DNA from: Berkiella sp964502705
GTDB lineage: Bacteria > Pseudomonadota > Gammaproteobacteria > Berkiellales > Berkiellaceae
Reading direction: 5' to 3'
Length of the DNA: 34,729 nucleotides
Assembly: GCA_964502705.1 (NCBI GenBank)
Contig: CAZCXZ010000026.1
Span: 1-34,729 of the forward strand
The notes under the pieces were generated by a model. That model did not search any database and was not told the origin of the DNA. It saw nothing but the letters and a program-made list of their open reading frames with translations. A program made the translations under genes and the position numbers. Shown here piece after piece: positions 1 to 8,376 of the stretch; position 1 is the first letter of the stretch, and each line of letters opens with the position of its first letter.

Positions 1-23
1 ATTCTAATCATTAAGGTATTTTC

Positions 24-200
24 ATGGAATTTTGGTCACTAGTAGGAGCGATTGTATTAGGAATTTTGCTTGTGCCAGTAGTAATCGTGATAGGTTACTT
101 TGCAATTTGTTTAGCTATATTTGTTTTCCTAGAATTAGTCTCATATGTGCGTTCCTTTAATGCAGAATATGTTGAGTGGTTAAAAAAACATGAAAGGTAA
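24..200 (+). CDS. Small single-pass membrane protein, 58 aa, unknown function
   Basis: An ATG preceded by AAGG about seven bases upstream opens a 58-codon frame ending in TAA. Residues 5-42 are almost entirely hydrophobic (Leu, Val, Ile, Phe), enough for one long or two short membrane segments. The short tail, residues 43-58, is polar and ends in KKHER, so it probably faces the cytoplasm. I do not recognise a family. It points toward the 3' end of the SIR2-like gene (convergent), so it is not part of that operon. The good ribosome binding site and clean hydrophobic pattern make it a likely real gene, but there is no functional clue. Confidence 0.55.
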   Translation: MEFWSLVGAIVLGILLVPVVIVIGYFAICLAIFVFLELVSYVRSFNAEYVEWLKKHER

Positions 201-254
201 GGCCGGATCTATTCAATATCTAAAGCTAACTTTTTATATCAACTTTATTTATGT

Positions 255-1277
255 TTAGAATCTCATAATATCCAAGGGATTGAATGTTAAAATGCTGCTT
301 AAAGAAATAAAGATATTTTTATTTGGCACATAAGTACTTTCAGATTCCAGTTTCGTTTCTAAAGCATTTTCCCAATCCTCTTTTGATGTTCGTGACATTT
401 CATGCTGAATAATTACAATTTGAATGTTATTTTTTTTGATTCTGTTCTTTATTACATTGTTTACATGTGGATCATTGCCAGAATAACCAAAAATAATCAA
501 TTTATTTGATTGAATGAGGCATTTTTTAAAATAAAGCCAATAGGTGTCCAAAAGATAACTATTTGGAATAATGTCTGATTTGTGCTTTTCATGAGTTAAA
601 ACGATATGTTTTGAAATTCTGTCGTCACTTACTTCATAAAGATGTCTTTTGAAAATGATATCATTTTTATCGAAAGCAAGGGGAGTTCCATGAAGATGAA
701 GATAATAACCAAATTGATAATATATTTTAACGAGATTTTCCTCATCAAATCCGCCCCCAGTTAATCCATCTAATAAGCAAGTGTTATCATATCGCCCAAA
801 AATTAGTTTGGAAAATAATGGGGGGGTAGCATCAATGAAAAACTTATAAAGTAACCCGTCATAGTTTAATGTGGCAATATTTACTGTATTTGAGCCGCAA
901 ATTAAATTTGATAAATTAGTCATGAAGTTATAGAAAAGATGACCCGGAACTGGGGAATACTCAAAAAAGTGAACCGCAACCAGGTGTTTAAATTTATCAA
1001 ATGCATCAGGAAAGTTGCGAGCATTATGAGATAACCATTCAATTGTACCGCTTTCTAAAGCTTTAAGATTTTGGCAGGACCAAATTGTTCTCTGCAATAA
1101 TTCTAAATCAGACTCTTTGAAAGGTAATGTACCCGATGGGATTAAATTTAAAATATATTGTTTTTCAGAAACAGAAAGTTGTGCGATTGCCTTTTCAATG
1201 CCACTTTCTATTTTGAAATAATCAGGATCTATAGCCATCCCCAAACCATTTCCAATTAAAAAGGTTGTTTCCATCAT
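255..1277 (-). CDS. SIR2-like domain protein (putative NAD-binding/NADase defence effector)
   Basis: The 340-residue protein carries the landmarks of the SIR2-like (sirtuin-fold) families found in prokaryotic defence proteins: a nucleotide-binding FLIGNG near residues 6-11, TLNYD at 136-140 (the catalytic-type Asn), HLHG at 194-197 (the catalytic-type His) and a late GYSGNDPH at 264-271. In characterised relatives such as the SIR2 domains of ThsA or Dsr proteins, this fold destroys NAD+ on infection. That activity is inferred here, not seen. There is no membrane segment, so it is probably cytoplasmic. It lies 66 bp downstream of the HNH gene on the same strand and is probably cotranscribed with it. 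The start is ATG-ATG; either could be used. It could also be a SIR2-fold protein of unknown, non-defence role. Confidence 0.72.
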   Translation of the reverse strand: MMETTFLIGNGLGMAIDPDYFKIESGIEKAIAQLSVSEKQYILNLIPSGTLPFKESDLELLQRTIWSCQNLKALESGTIEWLSHNARNFPDAFDKFKHLVAVHFFEYSPVPGHLFYNFMTNLSNLICGSNTVNIATLNYDGLLYKFFIDATPPLFSKLIFGRYDNTCLLDGLTGGGFDEENLVKIYYQFGYYLHLHGTPLAFDKNDIIFKRHLYEVSDDRISKHIVLTHEKHKSDIIPNSYLLDTYWLYFKKCLIQSNKLIIFGYSGNDPHVNNVIKNRIKKNNIQIVIIQHEMSRTSKEDWENALETKLESESTYVPNKNIFISLSSILTFNPLDIMRF

Positions 1278-1343
1278 TCTGCACCATTTGGAAATATTAT
1301 AGATAAGACCATATTTTTAGGAAATAGTTCCAGAGCGTTAAAT

Positions 1344-1991
1344 TTATCCAGGCAATGTAATTGAATATATATTTTGAGGCCCGTGACCTAAGTTCAACCC
1401 CCCATATACTGTGTACTCCCACAGAGTTGAATACTCATTATCTTCGGCTTGTCGTCCACGGTAATTTATAGTTCCGGATCCTATATCAATGTTTACTTCT
1501 TGTTTTGCAGGATTTTTAAAATGATAAGAATAATCTAGATCGAGGGTTGTGCTTAACACGCAATTGGCTACATTGATTTTAAAATGATGAAACACAAGTG
1601 CTTTAGTCACCAAGTCAAATAAATTTATTAATTGCGAATGATCTATATCAATAGTTTTTGCAAGTTGAATAATACCGCCATCTTGTGCCCAAATTGTTGA
1701 TACAGAACTGCGAATTTCTTTTCCTAAGCGTGCATTACCTTTTAATCGTCTAGGTCCATTATATTTCAGATTTTCTAACGCATCGGAGTGCCTCCCACCA
1801 AACGGTAAGACCGTTGAGAGGTAGGATTCAATTATTGATTTATTTGAATTGCACTTCAAACATGAGGGCACGATAGGAATATTTTGTCGTTTGTTGACCA
1901 AAAAAAATTCTCTAGCAAATATGTGGTCGCCTGTGGATGACGGCCCTTGGCAATAAACACATTGTTTGGCTTTATATTTTTTGCTGCCCAT
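1344..1991 (-). CDS. HNH endonuclease-type protein
   Basis: The 215-residue protein has an N-terminal HNH/treble-clef signature: CxxC at Cys11 and Cys14, Asp22-His23, then CLKCN with Cys44, Cys47 and Asn48, and a following Asn-Lys. The four cysteines would hold a structural zinc, and the DH plus later Asn/His would form the metal-dependent nuclease site. The remainder (about residues 60-215) has no motif I recognise and may sense a trigger or bind the partner. It is the promoter-proximal gene of a two-gene minus-strand unit with the SIR2-like gene. HNH proteins occur in restriction, toxin, phage and defence contexts. The partner makes defence the most likely role, by inference only. Confidence 0.72.
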   Translation of the reverse strand: MGSKKYKAKQCVYCQGPSSTGDHIFAREFFLVNKRQNIPIVPSCLKCNSNKSIIESYLSTVLPFGGRHSDALENLKYNGPRRLKGNARLGKEIRSSVSTIWAQDGGIIQLAKTIDIDHSQLINLFDLVTKALVFHHFKINVANCVLSTTLDLDYSYHFKNPAKQEVNIDIGSGTINYRGRQAEDNEYSTLWEYTVYGGLNLGHGPQNIYSITLPG

Positions 1992-2087
1992 TAGACATTG
2001 CCAATACTAGGATGTATTAAAATACTATGTTAAATAACAAACTTTTGCCACGAAAATATCAGAGTAAGCTATGGGGTATGAATCAAT

Positions 2088-2110
2088 TTGGTTATACCCA
2101 TGGTTATACC
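2088..2110. repeat. Short tandem direct repeat upstream of the HNH/SIR2-like pair
   Basis: The nonamer GGTTATACC occurs at 2090-2098 and again at 2102-2110, a 12-bp period with CCATGG between the copies. It lies about 100 bp upstream of the HNH start, in the AT-rich gap between that gene and the tRNA. It could be an operator or simply chance. The rest of the 1992-2173 gap shows no gene. Confidence 0.3.
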
Positions 2111-2173
2111 TGTAAAGGTTTTAAAATATAATAAAGTCAGCTAAATATTTGATAAGTCTTTGATTTTAGGGCT

Positions 2174-2246
2174 TGCCCCGGGTAGGAATCGAACCTACGA
2201 CCTGCCCCTTAGGAGGGGGCCGCGCTATCCACTGTGCCACCGGGGC
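2174..2246 (-). tRNA. tRNA-Arg (anticodon CCT)
   Basis: On the minus strand, a 73-nt cloverleaf has acceptor halves GCCCCGG/CCGGGGC, a T-arm with GTTCGATTC, and an anticodon arm GCCCC-CTCCTAA-GGGGC whose loop centre is CCT, reading AGG arginine codons. The discriminator base is A and no CCA is encoded. Its 3' end faces the HNH/SIR2-like pair, which is where tRNA-integrating elements insert. No second copy of the tRNA 3' end (attachment-site repeat) is visible inside the window. Confidence 0.95.
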
Positions 2247-2261
2247 CTTGAAAAGGGGTTT

Positions 2262-2396
2262 TTAGAAGAGAAGCTCGTATGCGAGGGTAACCACCGCTGT
2301 AGCCAGTACAATCAAGCCTAGGAGCTTTAGAAGTGGCATGCCAAGCGGTTCAAGGTGCTTTAAATCGGCTGCGGTGACTGGACGTTGATTCGACAT
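2262..2396 (-). CDS. Small membrane peptide, 44 aa
   Basis: An ATG at 2396 follows a strong AGGGGAA ribosome binding site at suitable spacing and opens a 44-codon frame. The first 20 residues are polar (start MSNQRPVTAADLKHLEPLG). Residues 21-44 form a single hydrophobic helix ending in YELLF. It reads in the same direction as the tRNA-Arg gene and ends 15 bp before it. I do not recognise the family. The ribosome binding site and the soluble-plus-one-helix layout suggest a genuine small inner-membrane protein. Confidence 0.55.
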   Translation of the reverse strand: MSNQRPVTAADLKHLEPLGMPLLKLLGLIVLATAVVTLAYELLF

Positions 2397-2491
2397 GGGC
2401 TGTTCCCCTTTATGCATCTAGAAATAGACTTGTGATTTTATCATGTGGTAACGGGAACTGCTACGTCACTAATTAGTTTGATAACTAAATA

Positions 2492-4495
2492 TTAGTCTAG
2501 CAGTCGCCTTGCGGTAGGGGGACAATCCAACGTGAAGTGCTGTTTTAGTTTGTCGATTTCGGCTTTGTGAGTTCCGCCAACTTGTACCTTAAAATGCGCT
2601 GCTTTATTGCAAAGGGCCCATGCTTCAATTATCTCAGCAATCCGTTGAGTAGAATAATGCTGCGCGGTAATATGCATAGTGCTAGCTTCATCGGAGATGT
2701 TAATTGTGGTGTAACCACGAGAAATCCGCAAGCTGTTACCGTAGAATTCGTATTGAGATGTTTCAGGCGGTAAAATCCCATGCAATTTTGCAAGAAACTG
2801 TAATTTAAAACGTCGATAATTTGCAGGTTCTGAAGTGATACGGTTAGTCACAACAGCTTCAATGACATGCAATCGACGACTAGGGTGACGTGGATAATGC
2901 AAATCTTCAGGATGAGCGTAGTGACAGCTAAACGTAGGATCATATAAATGAGCTCCCACCCGTAGTACCATATGCATGTCAAATGCAAAGGAACGCTTGG
3001 CTGCTGATTTACGATCTTGATACCCACTATCGAAACAGACAAAATCGCCCTGTATTTTGCCTTTATCACTAAAACGTCGACTTTTAATATGGGCGTAACG
3101 ATGTATGTATAGATCTTTTATGCCTATTGAATCCAGTAAATGACCGAATGCCATTGCTAGATCAACACAGTTAACGGTAAAGCCCGTACCCGCCGGTTCA
3201 TCTAGAAAATGTTCCCCAGTACGATCGCAACCGTTGTATTGAAAATGATTCTTTTTAAGATAATCGACAAAAAGATTGAAACAAGCGATCACACATTCTT
3301 GTTCGATTGGCTTAATTTTTTTAACCTCATTGAATAAACGATGCAAATAAGCATAGGTGCTGCGACTATTTTTGCGCTCGCAGTAGGCTTGATATTGTTG
3401 AACATCTTCTTCGGATAATGCGCTAAAATCACACGAAAGACACTTGTCAGATAGGAATTTCATCATGGAAAAACGATTACTCGATGCAGCTTGGTCGAAT
3501 AAATTATCATGGTGAACATTTCTGACGGTTAAGTTTAACGTCGGCTTTGATTTGAGGATCCTTTGTAAAGCATCAACGGGTAAAAAATCCACTAGATAAT
3601 GTAAGGCAGTATCATCTAATTCATTCATTGGATCGTCTAATTGGAATCCTAGTTCTTCAATTTGACTTAATGATTCATCAATGTTGAAACGCTGCGTCAT
3701 ATTTGCAAGCAATTCATGTACTTGCAAATAATCATCAATCGATCTTCCATGAACAATTATGCCATTACGTAAACTATAAGGCTGGCGCCGTTTAGGCATG
3801 AATTCACTCAATCGATGGATGAGTACACTGGCATTCACATGACGATTGTTATGTAATAAGCTATGTAATATTGACTGGCCACGGCAATTGGTAATAGTTA
3901 ACATATTATTCGGTATCAGAGGCAATAGCAGTTTTATAGAGCGTAAAGAGGCAAGATGCATGATGAAATATAAAATACTGCAATCCGTATGGTTAATGAT
4001 TTTGTCTAATGCATAATTATTTTCAGCTAACCAGGCAAGGAATACTCTCATATCATTGGGTGAGCGCAATTTCTCAAGATGTAACCAAATACTTGGTAAC
4101 AGCGGAATAAGCGTCTGCGGAACCAGAACAAGGGGTTTTTCGCGTTGCTGGTTGTGATCAAAAGGGGATTGGCCGTTTTTGTCTCGTAAGGTAGGATCTG
4201 CACCATGATGTAACAGCAACGAGGTGACATTTTGTTTGCCAGCGATAATACTCCTAATAAGAGCCGTGTGCCCATGCTGATTCGGCGTGTCGATCGCACT
4301 TCCCGATAGTGTGAATAACATGAAATCGATATCTTCTAATTGACCATGTTGCACAACATAATGGATCAGGGTGTTACCATCATTGTCGATCGGTTCGTTT
4401 AAGTCGTAGTCTTGTGAAACCGCCATCAGCAGCTCTCTACGTTCTGATGGCTCGTGTGTTTCAAAATATCGCCCTAGAAAGCTGCTGATTTTCAT
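2492..4495 (-). CDS. Ankyrin-repeat protein with C-terminal transglutaminase/papain-like domain (effector-like)
   Basis: This 667-residue protein has ankyrin-type repeats at about residues 39-70, 73-105, 204-236 and 291-325 (patterns such as DGNTLIHYVVQHG and HGHTALIRSII...LLLHHGADP). A separate C-terminal domain follows at about 395-550. Within it, NCVDLAMAF places Cys443 at the head of a helix, DMH places His508 on a strand, and YDPT supplies Asp519. This Cys-His-Asp order and spacing matches the transglutaminase-like/papain-fold superfamily. No signal peptide or membrane segment is seen. Ankyrin repeats plus an enzymatic tail are typical of Dot/Icm-delivered effectors. That it is secreted, and its substrate, are inference. 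The ATG is used although its ribosome binding site is weak. Confidence 0.75.
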   Translation of the reverse strand: MKISSFLGRYFETHEPSERRELLMAVSQDYDLNEPIDNDGNTLIHYVVQHGQLEDIDFMLFTLSGSAIDTPNQHGHTALIRSIIAGKQNVTSLLLHHGADPTLRDKNGQSPFDHNQQREKPLVLVPQTLIPLLPSIWLHLEKLRSPNDMRVFLAWLAENNYALDKIINHTDCSILYFIMHLASLRSIKLLLPLIPNNMLTITNCRGQSILHSLLHNNRHVNASVLIHRLSEFMPKRRQPYSLRNGIIVHGRSIDDYLQVHELLANMTQRFNIDESLSQIEELGFQLDDPMNELDDTALHYLVDFLPVDALQRILKSKPTLNLTVRNVHHDNLFDQAASSNRFSMMKFLSDKCLSCDFSALSEEDVQQYQAYCERKNSRSTYAYLHRLFNEVKKIKPIEQECVIACFNLFVDYLKKNHFQYNGCDRTGEHFLDEPAGTGFTVNCVDLAMAFGHLLDSIGIKDLYIHRYAHIKSRRFSDKGKIQGDFVCFDSGYQDRKSAAKRSFAFDMHMVLRVGAHLYDPTFSCHYAHPEDLHYPRHPSRRLHVIEAVVTNRITSEPANYRRFKLQFLAKLHGILPPETSQYEFYGNSLRISRGYTTINISDEASTMHITAQHYSTQRIAEIIEAWALCNKAAHFKVQVGGTHKAEIDKLKQHFTLDCPPTARRLLD

Positions 4496-4528
4496 GCCCG
4501 AGTGGTATGCTTAGCTAAAGATGGCGCC

Positions 4529-4557
4529 TTTATATCAAAATATCTGTGCCATGTCTA
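4529..4557 (-). promoter_or_regulatory. Sigma-70-type promoter for the ankyrin gene
   Basis: On the minus strand, TAGACA (4557-4552) and TATAAA (4534-4529) are 17 bp apart, each one mismatch from consensus. They lie about 35 bp upstream of the ankyrin gene start. Confidence 0.5.
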
Positions 4558-4561
4558 ATAA

Positions 4562-5257
4562 CTAAGCAGGTTGTATCCTTTTCTTTACACGGGACCGTAA
4601 CTCACGAGTCGATGGCTCGGGATCAGGTCTTTTTTTATTGAAATTAATCAAAATATTTTCGCTTTTCTTCGGTGTACTCATCGTTTGTGGTGGTTTAGCA
4701 GTCGTATTGAGTGCGACCTGCGTGGTGAGTTTATATGCTAAAGCTGAGAAGCACTCAAGATTCGTTGACAGCATCGCCCATTTTTTATCAACGGTGTTAT
4801 AGAGTAATTCCATCGATTCTTTTTCAGAACGTTCTAAATAGCCTTTTATGATAAATGCACAGATGGCAGCTGTGGGAATAATAATCAATTTCATGCTTAA
4901 GGTGAATTCTGCACTAAAAGCAATATATGGCAATATATATGAAATAACAATCGTGAGAGCGATTTTACCCATCGCATAAGCCATGGCAATCGCAGAAGCT
5001 TTGGTGGTTAATTTTTCATTAATAGTTAACGGATTATCGCTTACGTATTTTTTCTCACATTCAGTCAAAAACGCTTCAGGTCGATGTTTTAGATAGTTGC
5101 CGATTCTGCGTTGCGTTAAAGGGGACTGATTATTAGCAGCTAATAGAAAGGACTTTAAAATGGTGTCTTTAGTCAGGGGCCCTTTATGAGAATTAAGCAC
5201 TTCAATTGCTTCTTTAAAAAAAACATAAGTGTTATCTGAAATGGTACCGTTCTTCAT
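4562..5257 (-). CDS. Two-helix membrane protein of unknown function, 231 aa
   Basis: I do not recognise this protein. Residues 1-80 are soluble and helical. Residues 89-114 and 120-140 are two adjacent hydrophobic segments forming a hairpin. Residues 141-231 are soluble, and the tail is strongly basic, with KKRPDPEPSTRELRSRVKKR close to the C-terminus. There is no signal peptide. An internal membrane hairpin with soluble ends and a basic tail is a common architecture for Legionella effectors that insert in host organelle membranes, and the neighbours are effector-like; both points are circumstantial. A strong promoter lies just upstream, so it is probably transcribed alone or with the following ankyrin gene (67-bp gap). 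Confidence 0.6.
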   Translation of the reverse strand: MKNGTISDNTYVFFKEAIEVLNSHKGPLTKDTILKSFLLAANNQSPLTQRRIGNYLKHRPEAFLTECEKKYVSDNPLTINEKLTTKASAIAMAYAMGKIALTIVISYILPYIAFSAEFTLSMKLIIIPTAAICAFIIKGYLERSEKESMELLYNTVDKKWAMLSTNLECFSALAYKLTTQVALNTTAKPPQTMSTPKKSENILINFNKKRPDPEPSTRELRSRVKKRIQPA

Positions 5258-5301
5258 AAAGTCATGCTCTATAAATTAATTGAAAAATTTGTTGAATGGG
5301 C

Positions 5302-5330
5302 ATTATAAACAACACAAAATATCGCATCAA
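5302..5330 (-). promoter_or_regulatory. Strong sigma-70-type promoter
   Basis: On the minus strand, TTGATG (5330-5325), 17 bp, then a perfect TATAAT (5307-5302). The predicted transcript start is about 38 nt before the ATG at 5257. Confidence 0.65.
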
Positions 5331-5472
5331 TAAAAAACGTATCCAACTGACCAATGACAAGATTTTAGGTTAAGATCATCATTTATTGCTTAAAATGCTA
5401 CGAGTAATTCCTGACGCAGCCCTCCTATCAAAAACCGATTGAAATCAGCGTGCCTGTTTTAGGAAAAAAAAG

Positions 5473-7224
5473 TTACCTGTATCTATATTTATGGAGTGGG
5501 TCGATATCTGACAGCTCTGGCGCTAAAGGCAGCGCTACGCGGCATTGAGTGACAGTATCCATAGTCTCAAGTGGTACTGCTTTGGGCTTTGGCTTTTTGA
5601 CATATGGGATTGCAGGATTCATAAGAAACATGACTTCTTGCGCATCCATCAAAGATGTTAACTCGTCAAAGGTATTATTCTCTGCAACCGTCAAAGGTAT
5701 TATGACTGATTGTATTAGCTCAAATCCATAACGACCATGATCGATGAAATTAAAATTAAACAAGTGCGGCGTGGGGTCGAATGTATAGCCGTCGGCACTA
5801 CCCATTCTAGGGATAACCGGTTTAGGCAGTGGTTGAAGTTGTTCTGATTCTAGCGCTAGTTGAGGCACATGTTCAGATTCTGGTTGATGCTTGTTTGGTT
5901 CTTGTTGCAGCAACGAATCGAATCTCGTAGTAAGTGCATCAGCTCCACTTTTTAAGAAATGCTTGTATCTTGCCAAGGCAAACATCAGAGTTTTAAGGGA
6001 GGTTTTTTCATTTACGCCGTTTAAGAAATCATATCTAATAGAAGCGCTTTCACAACACGGCATTTCTTTTCCATGAATATAAAAATACACTGCTCGGTGC
6101 AATATACTGTTTCTCGTCGTTTCATCGGTTATTTTTAGGCAAGCACTTAAAACTTTGTTTAAGTATTTTAATTGTTTATCCATGTTACATTCGTAGGCTA
6201 TTTTGCTTAAAAACCAATTAGCACATTTTTTTAGTGCATTTTGCTGATAGATAGAGCCTTTTGGCAGAACCAGCAAAGCTTCATGCATAAAATCGAGGTG
6301 GCCCTGATCTTTAAAGTATTGTGCTAAATGGTAACTAGGGTTTAAAAATCCTGCATCTAAGGCAGTTCGAGCCAATGCAATAATATTGTCATAGCGAGAC
6401 ACAGGTTTTTCTTTTAATTTTATTAATTCATCAAAAAAATTGTTTTTATGTTGTTGCAAGCTGGCAAAATTCAGTAAGGCTACGGAAGTATCAGAACATT
6501 TCTTAACCATATTACCTGGAACTATATATTCAGATTGAAAACCGGGGCGTAGATCACCAAATTGTTCGAAGCAAAAATGAACAATGTTCGCATCAAGGCT
6601 AATTAAAGAAGCTTTATTAGGTGATCTGGGGATCAGTGTTGCTTCAAGTAGCGATTGGATAGGAGTTCGAATAACACCGGCAATTTGTTCCACTTTGATG
6701 AGTATATTCGTATTAAGATCATTTTTTAGAACAGGCCATATTTCTTCAAATGTCCTTGGGTGCGAAACTGCCATATTGGCAATCAGTCCGAATATGCTAG
6801 CTTGGTGGTTTTCATCAATCGTATGAGACTGAATGATATTTTCTACTTTAATATCGCTACTAAAGCGCTTGAAATATGCAGAAAGGAGTCTGGGTTGAGT
6901 TTGAGACATTCTAGCAAGGTACCATAACGGTGCTGCATGCGTGCCTTGAGTAGTGCAAAAATCGAAATGTGATAATTGGCTGTTATGCTTATTCCATACA
7001 TCAACAAATAACTCGGTTTTGCCACAAAATGCTGCGTAGACAACCCACCAGAGTAAAGTGATATTATTGCGGTTTGTGAACTTTAATAATGCTGGCGTAA
7101 GCTCAGCAAGTAATGCTTTGTATTCTTCAGGACGAAGGTCAGTTTTAATCAGGTTGATTATTTTATATTTCAGGTTTTGATATTGCTTTTCAAAAGCCTG
7201 ATTCTTTGAGGTGCCTTTTAACAT
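5473..7224 (-). CDS. Large unrecognised helical-repeat protein, 583 aa (effector-like)
   Basis: I do not recognise a defined family. The N-terminal half (about residues 50-170) contains repeating helix-pair segments such as NNITLLWWVVYAAFCGK and GTHAAPLWYLARMS, which look like very degenerate ankyrin units. The middle (about 275-365) has paired helices resembling TPR/Sel1 repeats (NPSYHLAQYFKDQGHLDF). The last 150 residues are proline- and glutamate-rich and low in predicted structure. No signal peptide or membrane segment is present. The start ATG at 7224 has AAAGG nine bases upstream. All-helical repeat architecture and position beside ankyrin and LRR genes suggest a host-interacting protein, by inference. 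Confidence 0.6.
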   Translation of the reverse strand: MLKGTSKNQAFEKQYQNLKYKIINLIKTDLRPEEYKALLAELTPALLKFTNRNNITLLWWVVYAAFCGKTELFVDVWNKHNSQLSHFDFCTTQGTHAAPLWYLARMSQTQPRLLSAYFKRFSSDIKVENIIQSHTIDENHQASIFGLIANMAVSHPRTFEEIWPVLKNDLNTNILIKVEQIAGVIRTPIQSLLEATLIPRSPNKASLISLDANIVHFCFEQFGDLRPGFQSEYIVPGNMVKKCSDTSVALLNFASLQQHKNNFFDELIKLKEKPVSRYDNIIALARTALDAGFLNPSYHLAQYFKDQGHLDFMHEALLVLPKGSIYQQNALKKCANWFLSKIAYECNMDKQLKYLNKVLSACLKITDETTRNSILHRAVYFYIHGKEMPCCESASIRYDFLNGVNEKTSLKTLMFALARYKHFLKSGADALTTRFDSLLQQEPNKHQPESEHVPQLALESEQLQPLPKPVIPRMGSADGYTFDPTPHLFNFNFIDHGRYGFELIQSVIIPLTVAENNTFDELTSLMDAQEVMFLMNPAIPYVKKPKPKAVPLETMDTVTQCRVALPLAPELSDIDPLHKYRYR

Positions 7225-7314
7225 GTAATTTGCCTTTCTTCCTAAATATAGTTAGGCAGTTTACAGTATTTAAAAAGCATGTCATGTCAGGAAAAATAAT
7301 CTTTTAAGAATACT

Positions 7315-7908
7315 TTATTTTAATTTAACGTTTTTCTTAACTTTTTTAATCATATCTGGCACAGGATCAATAGGGTGTTTATCGGTTTTAGCGAAATCTG
7401 TGCATTCGACATTATCAATAGCAACTAAATCACGGTTGCTTTCCTTTTCTACTCGCACAACTTTGAGTACACAGATATCTTGTGTAATAACTTCAGAACG
7501 GGGTAGAACAACCGATTTTGTAATGGGAACGAGAACATACCAGGTATATGTACCCTTATTTAAGCTTAAACGTGTTTTTTGAGTTCCTTGAGCAATGATT
7601 CGCGTTTGGTCTGAAGGCTTGGCACTAACGGCATACTGTTTGGTTTTTAGTGGCAATGTTTGCATGAAGCTTTGAAAGCCTTTTTTAGTAAAAAACGGTC
7701 TCACCTTCTCAGACCACTGATGGACATTAGCTTCACTAAGTTCGTTGGCTTGTTCCACATGCGTCATCGTCCAATCGATAACTGCCTGATTAGAAAGTGC
7801 GGGTTTGTTTAAAGGGGCATCAAAGCTACTTTGATTTAACAGATTAGGTTGTGATAAACAGGGGGCAGTCATTATGGTTAATAATGCTGCAATAGCAATT
7901 TTCTTCAT
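7315..7908 (-). CDS. IcmL/DotI-like secreted protein
   Basis: This 197-residue protein starts with a clear signal peptide (lysines, then a hydrophobic run to about residue 19). The body matches the periplasmic fold of the type IVB secretion protein IcmL/DotI: AVIDWTMTHVEQANEL at 42-57, FFTKKGFQSFMQTL at 72-85, then GTYTWYVLVPI at 119-129 and a C-terminal strand region. In canonical IcmL a membrane helix anchors this domain in the Dot/Icm complex. Here a cleavable signal replaces the anchor, and no other dot/icm gene is nearby, so it is an orphan paralog. Similar IcmL-like solitary proteins are known in Legionellales genomes, but their roles are unclear. The ribosome binding site GGGTGG lies just before the ATG. 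Confidence 0.72.
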   Translation of the reverse strand: MKKIAIAALLTIMTAPCLSQPNLLNQSSFDAPLNKPALSNQAVIDWTMTHVEQANELSEANVHQWSEKVRPFFTKKGFQSFMQTLPLKTKQYAVSAKPSDQTRIIAQGTQKTRLSLNKGTYTWYVLVPITKSVVLPRSEVITQDICVLKVVRVEKESNRDLVAIDNVECTDFAKTDKHPIDPVPDMIKKVKKNVKLK

Positions 7909-7950
7909 ATTTCCACCCTAAAAACTATATTTAACCAAAGACTCGGCAAT

Positions 7951-7978
7951 AATATAGTAAGAATAGGGTAGCCGACAA
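7951..7978 (-). promoter_or_regulatory. Candidate promoter of the IcmL-like gene
   Basis: On the minus strand, TTGTCG (7978-7973), 16 bp, then TATATT (7956-7951), about 43 bp before the ATG. This is a modest sigma-70 match. Confidence 0.42.
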
Positions 7979-8376
7979 ATGTAGTTGCACCTATTTAATA
8001 TAACGCTGAAAAGCGGTCTTCGCTAAATTGGCCTGCCCATCTTTAATTGAATTTATGTATTCATGATAAGAATTTCTGCTGGATATTAATTGTTATATGA
8101 GGTTGCGTTTAAACGGTTGGCATATTAACTATGTGTAATTTCTACAATATCTGCTGATTATTGTAATTTATTTGGCAAATCCAGCATGGCTACCAACCAC
8201 AGCTGTAAGCAAAATCATACTGACAACTATATATAAAATTGACAGTTCACAATAATTAAGTTGTTGAATATGCCAAATTAGAAGCAGTCAAAAATGCATG
8301 CTTTGCGAAATAACTTATGCTTGTAAACGATTAGCGCTACTTAAAGTAGCGCTTTTGAGGCAATATTTAATTAGTG
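7979..8376. other. Gene-poor AT-rich stretch
   Basis: No open frame with a credible start and ribosome binding site is visible on either strand. The only structured element is the inverted repeat at 8333-8353. Frequent stops in all frames suggest decayed or non-coding spacer. Confidence 0.5.
8333..8356 (+). terminator. Hairpin with short T run, possible terminator
   Basis: A perfect 8-bp stem, AGCGCTAC (8333-8340) and GTAGCGCT (8346-8353), encloses a 5-base loop. The T run spans 8353-8356 on the plus strand. It also lies just past the stop of the minus-strand remnant at 8377, though there is no T run in that direction. Confidence 0.45.
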
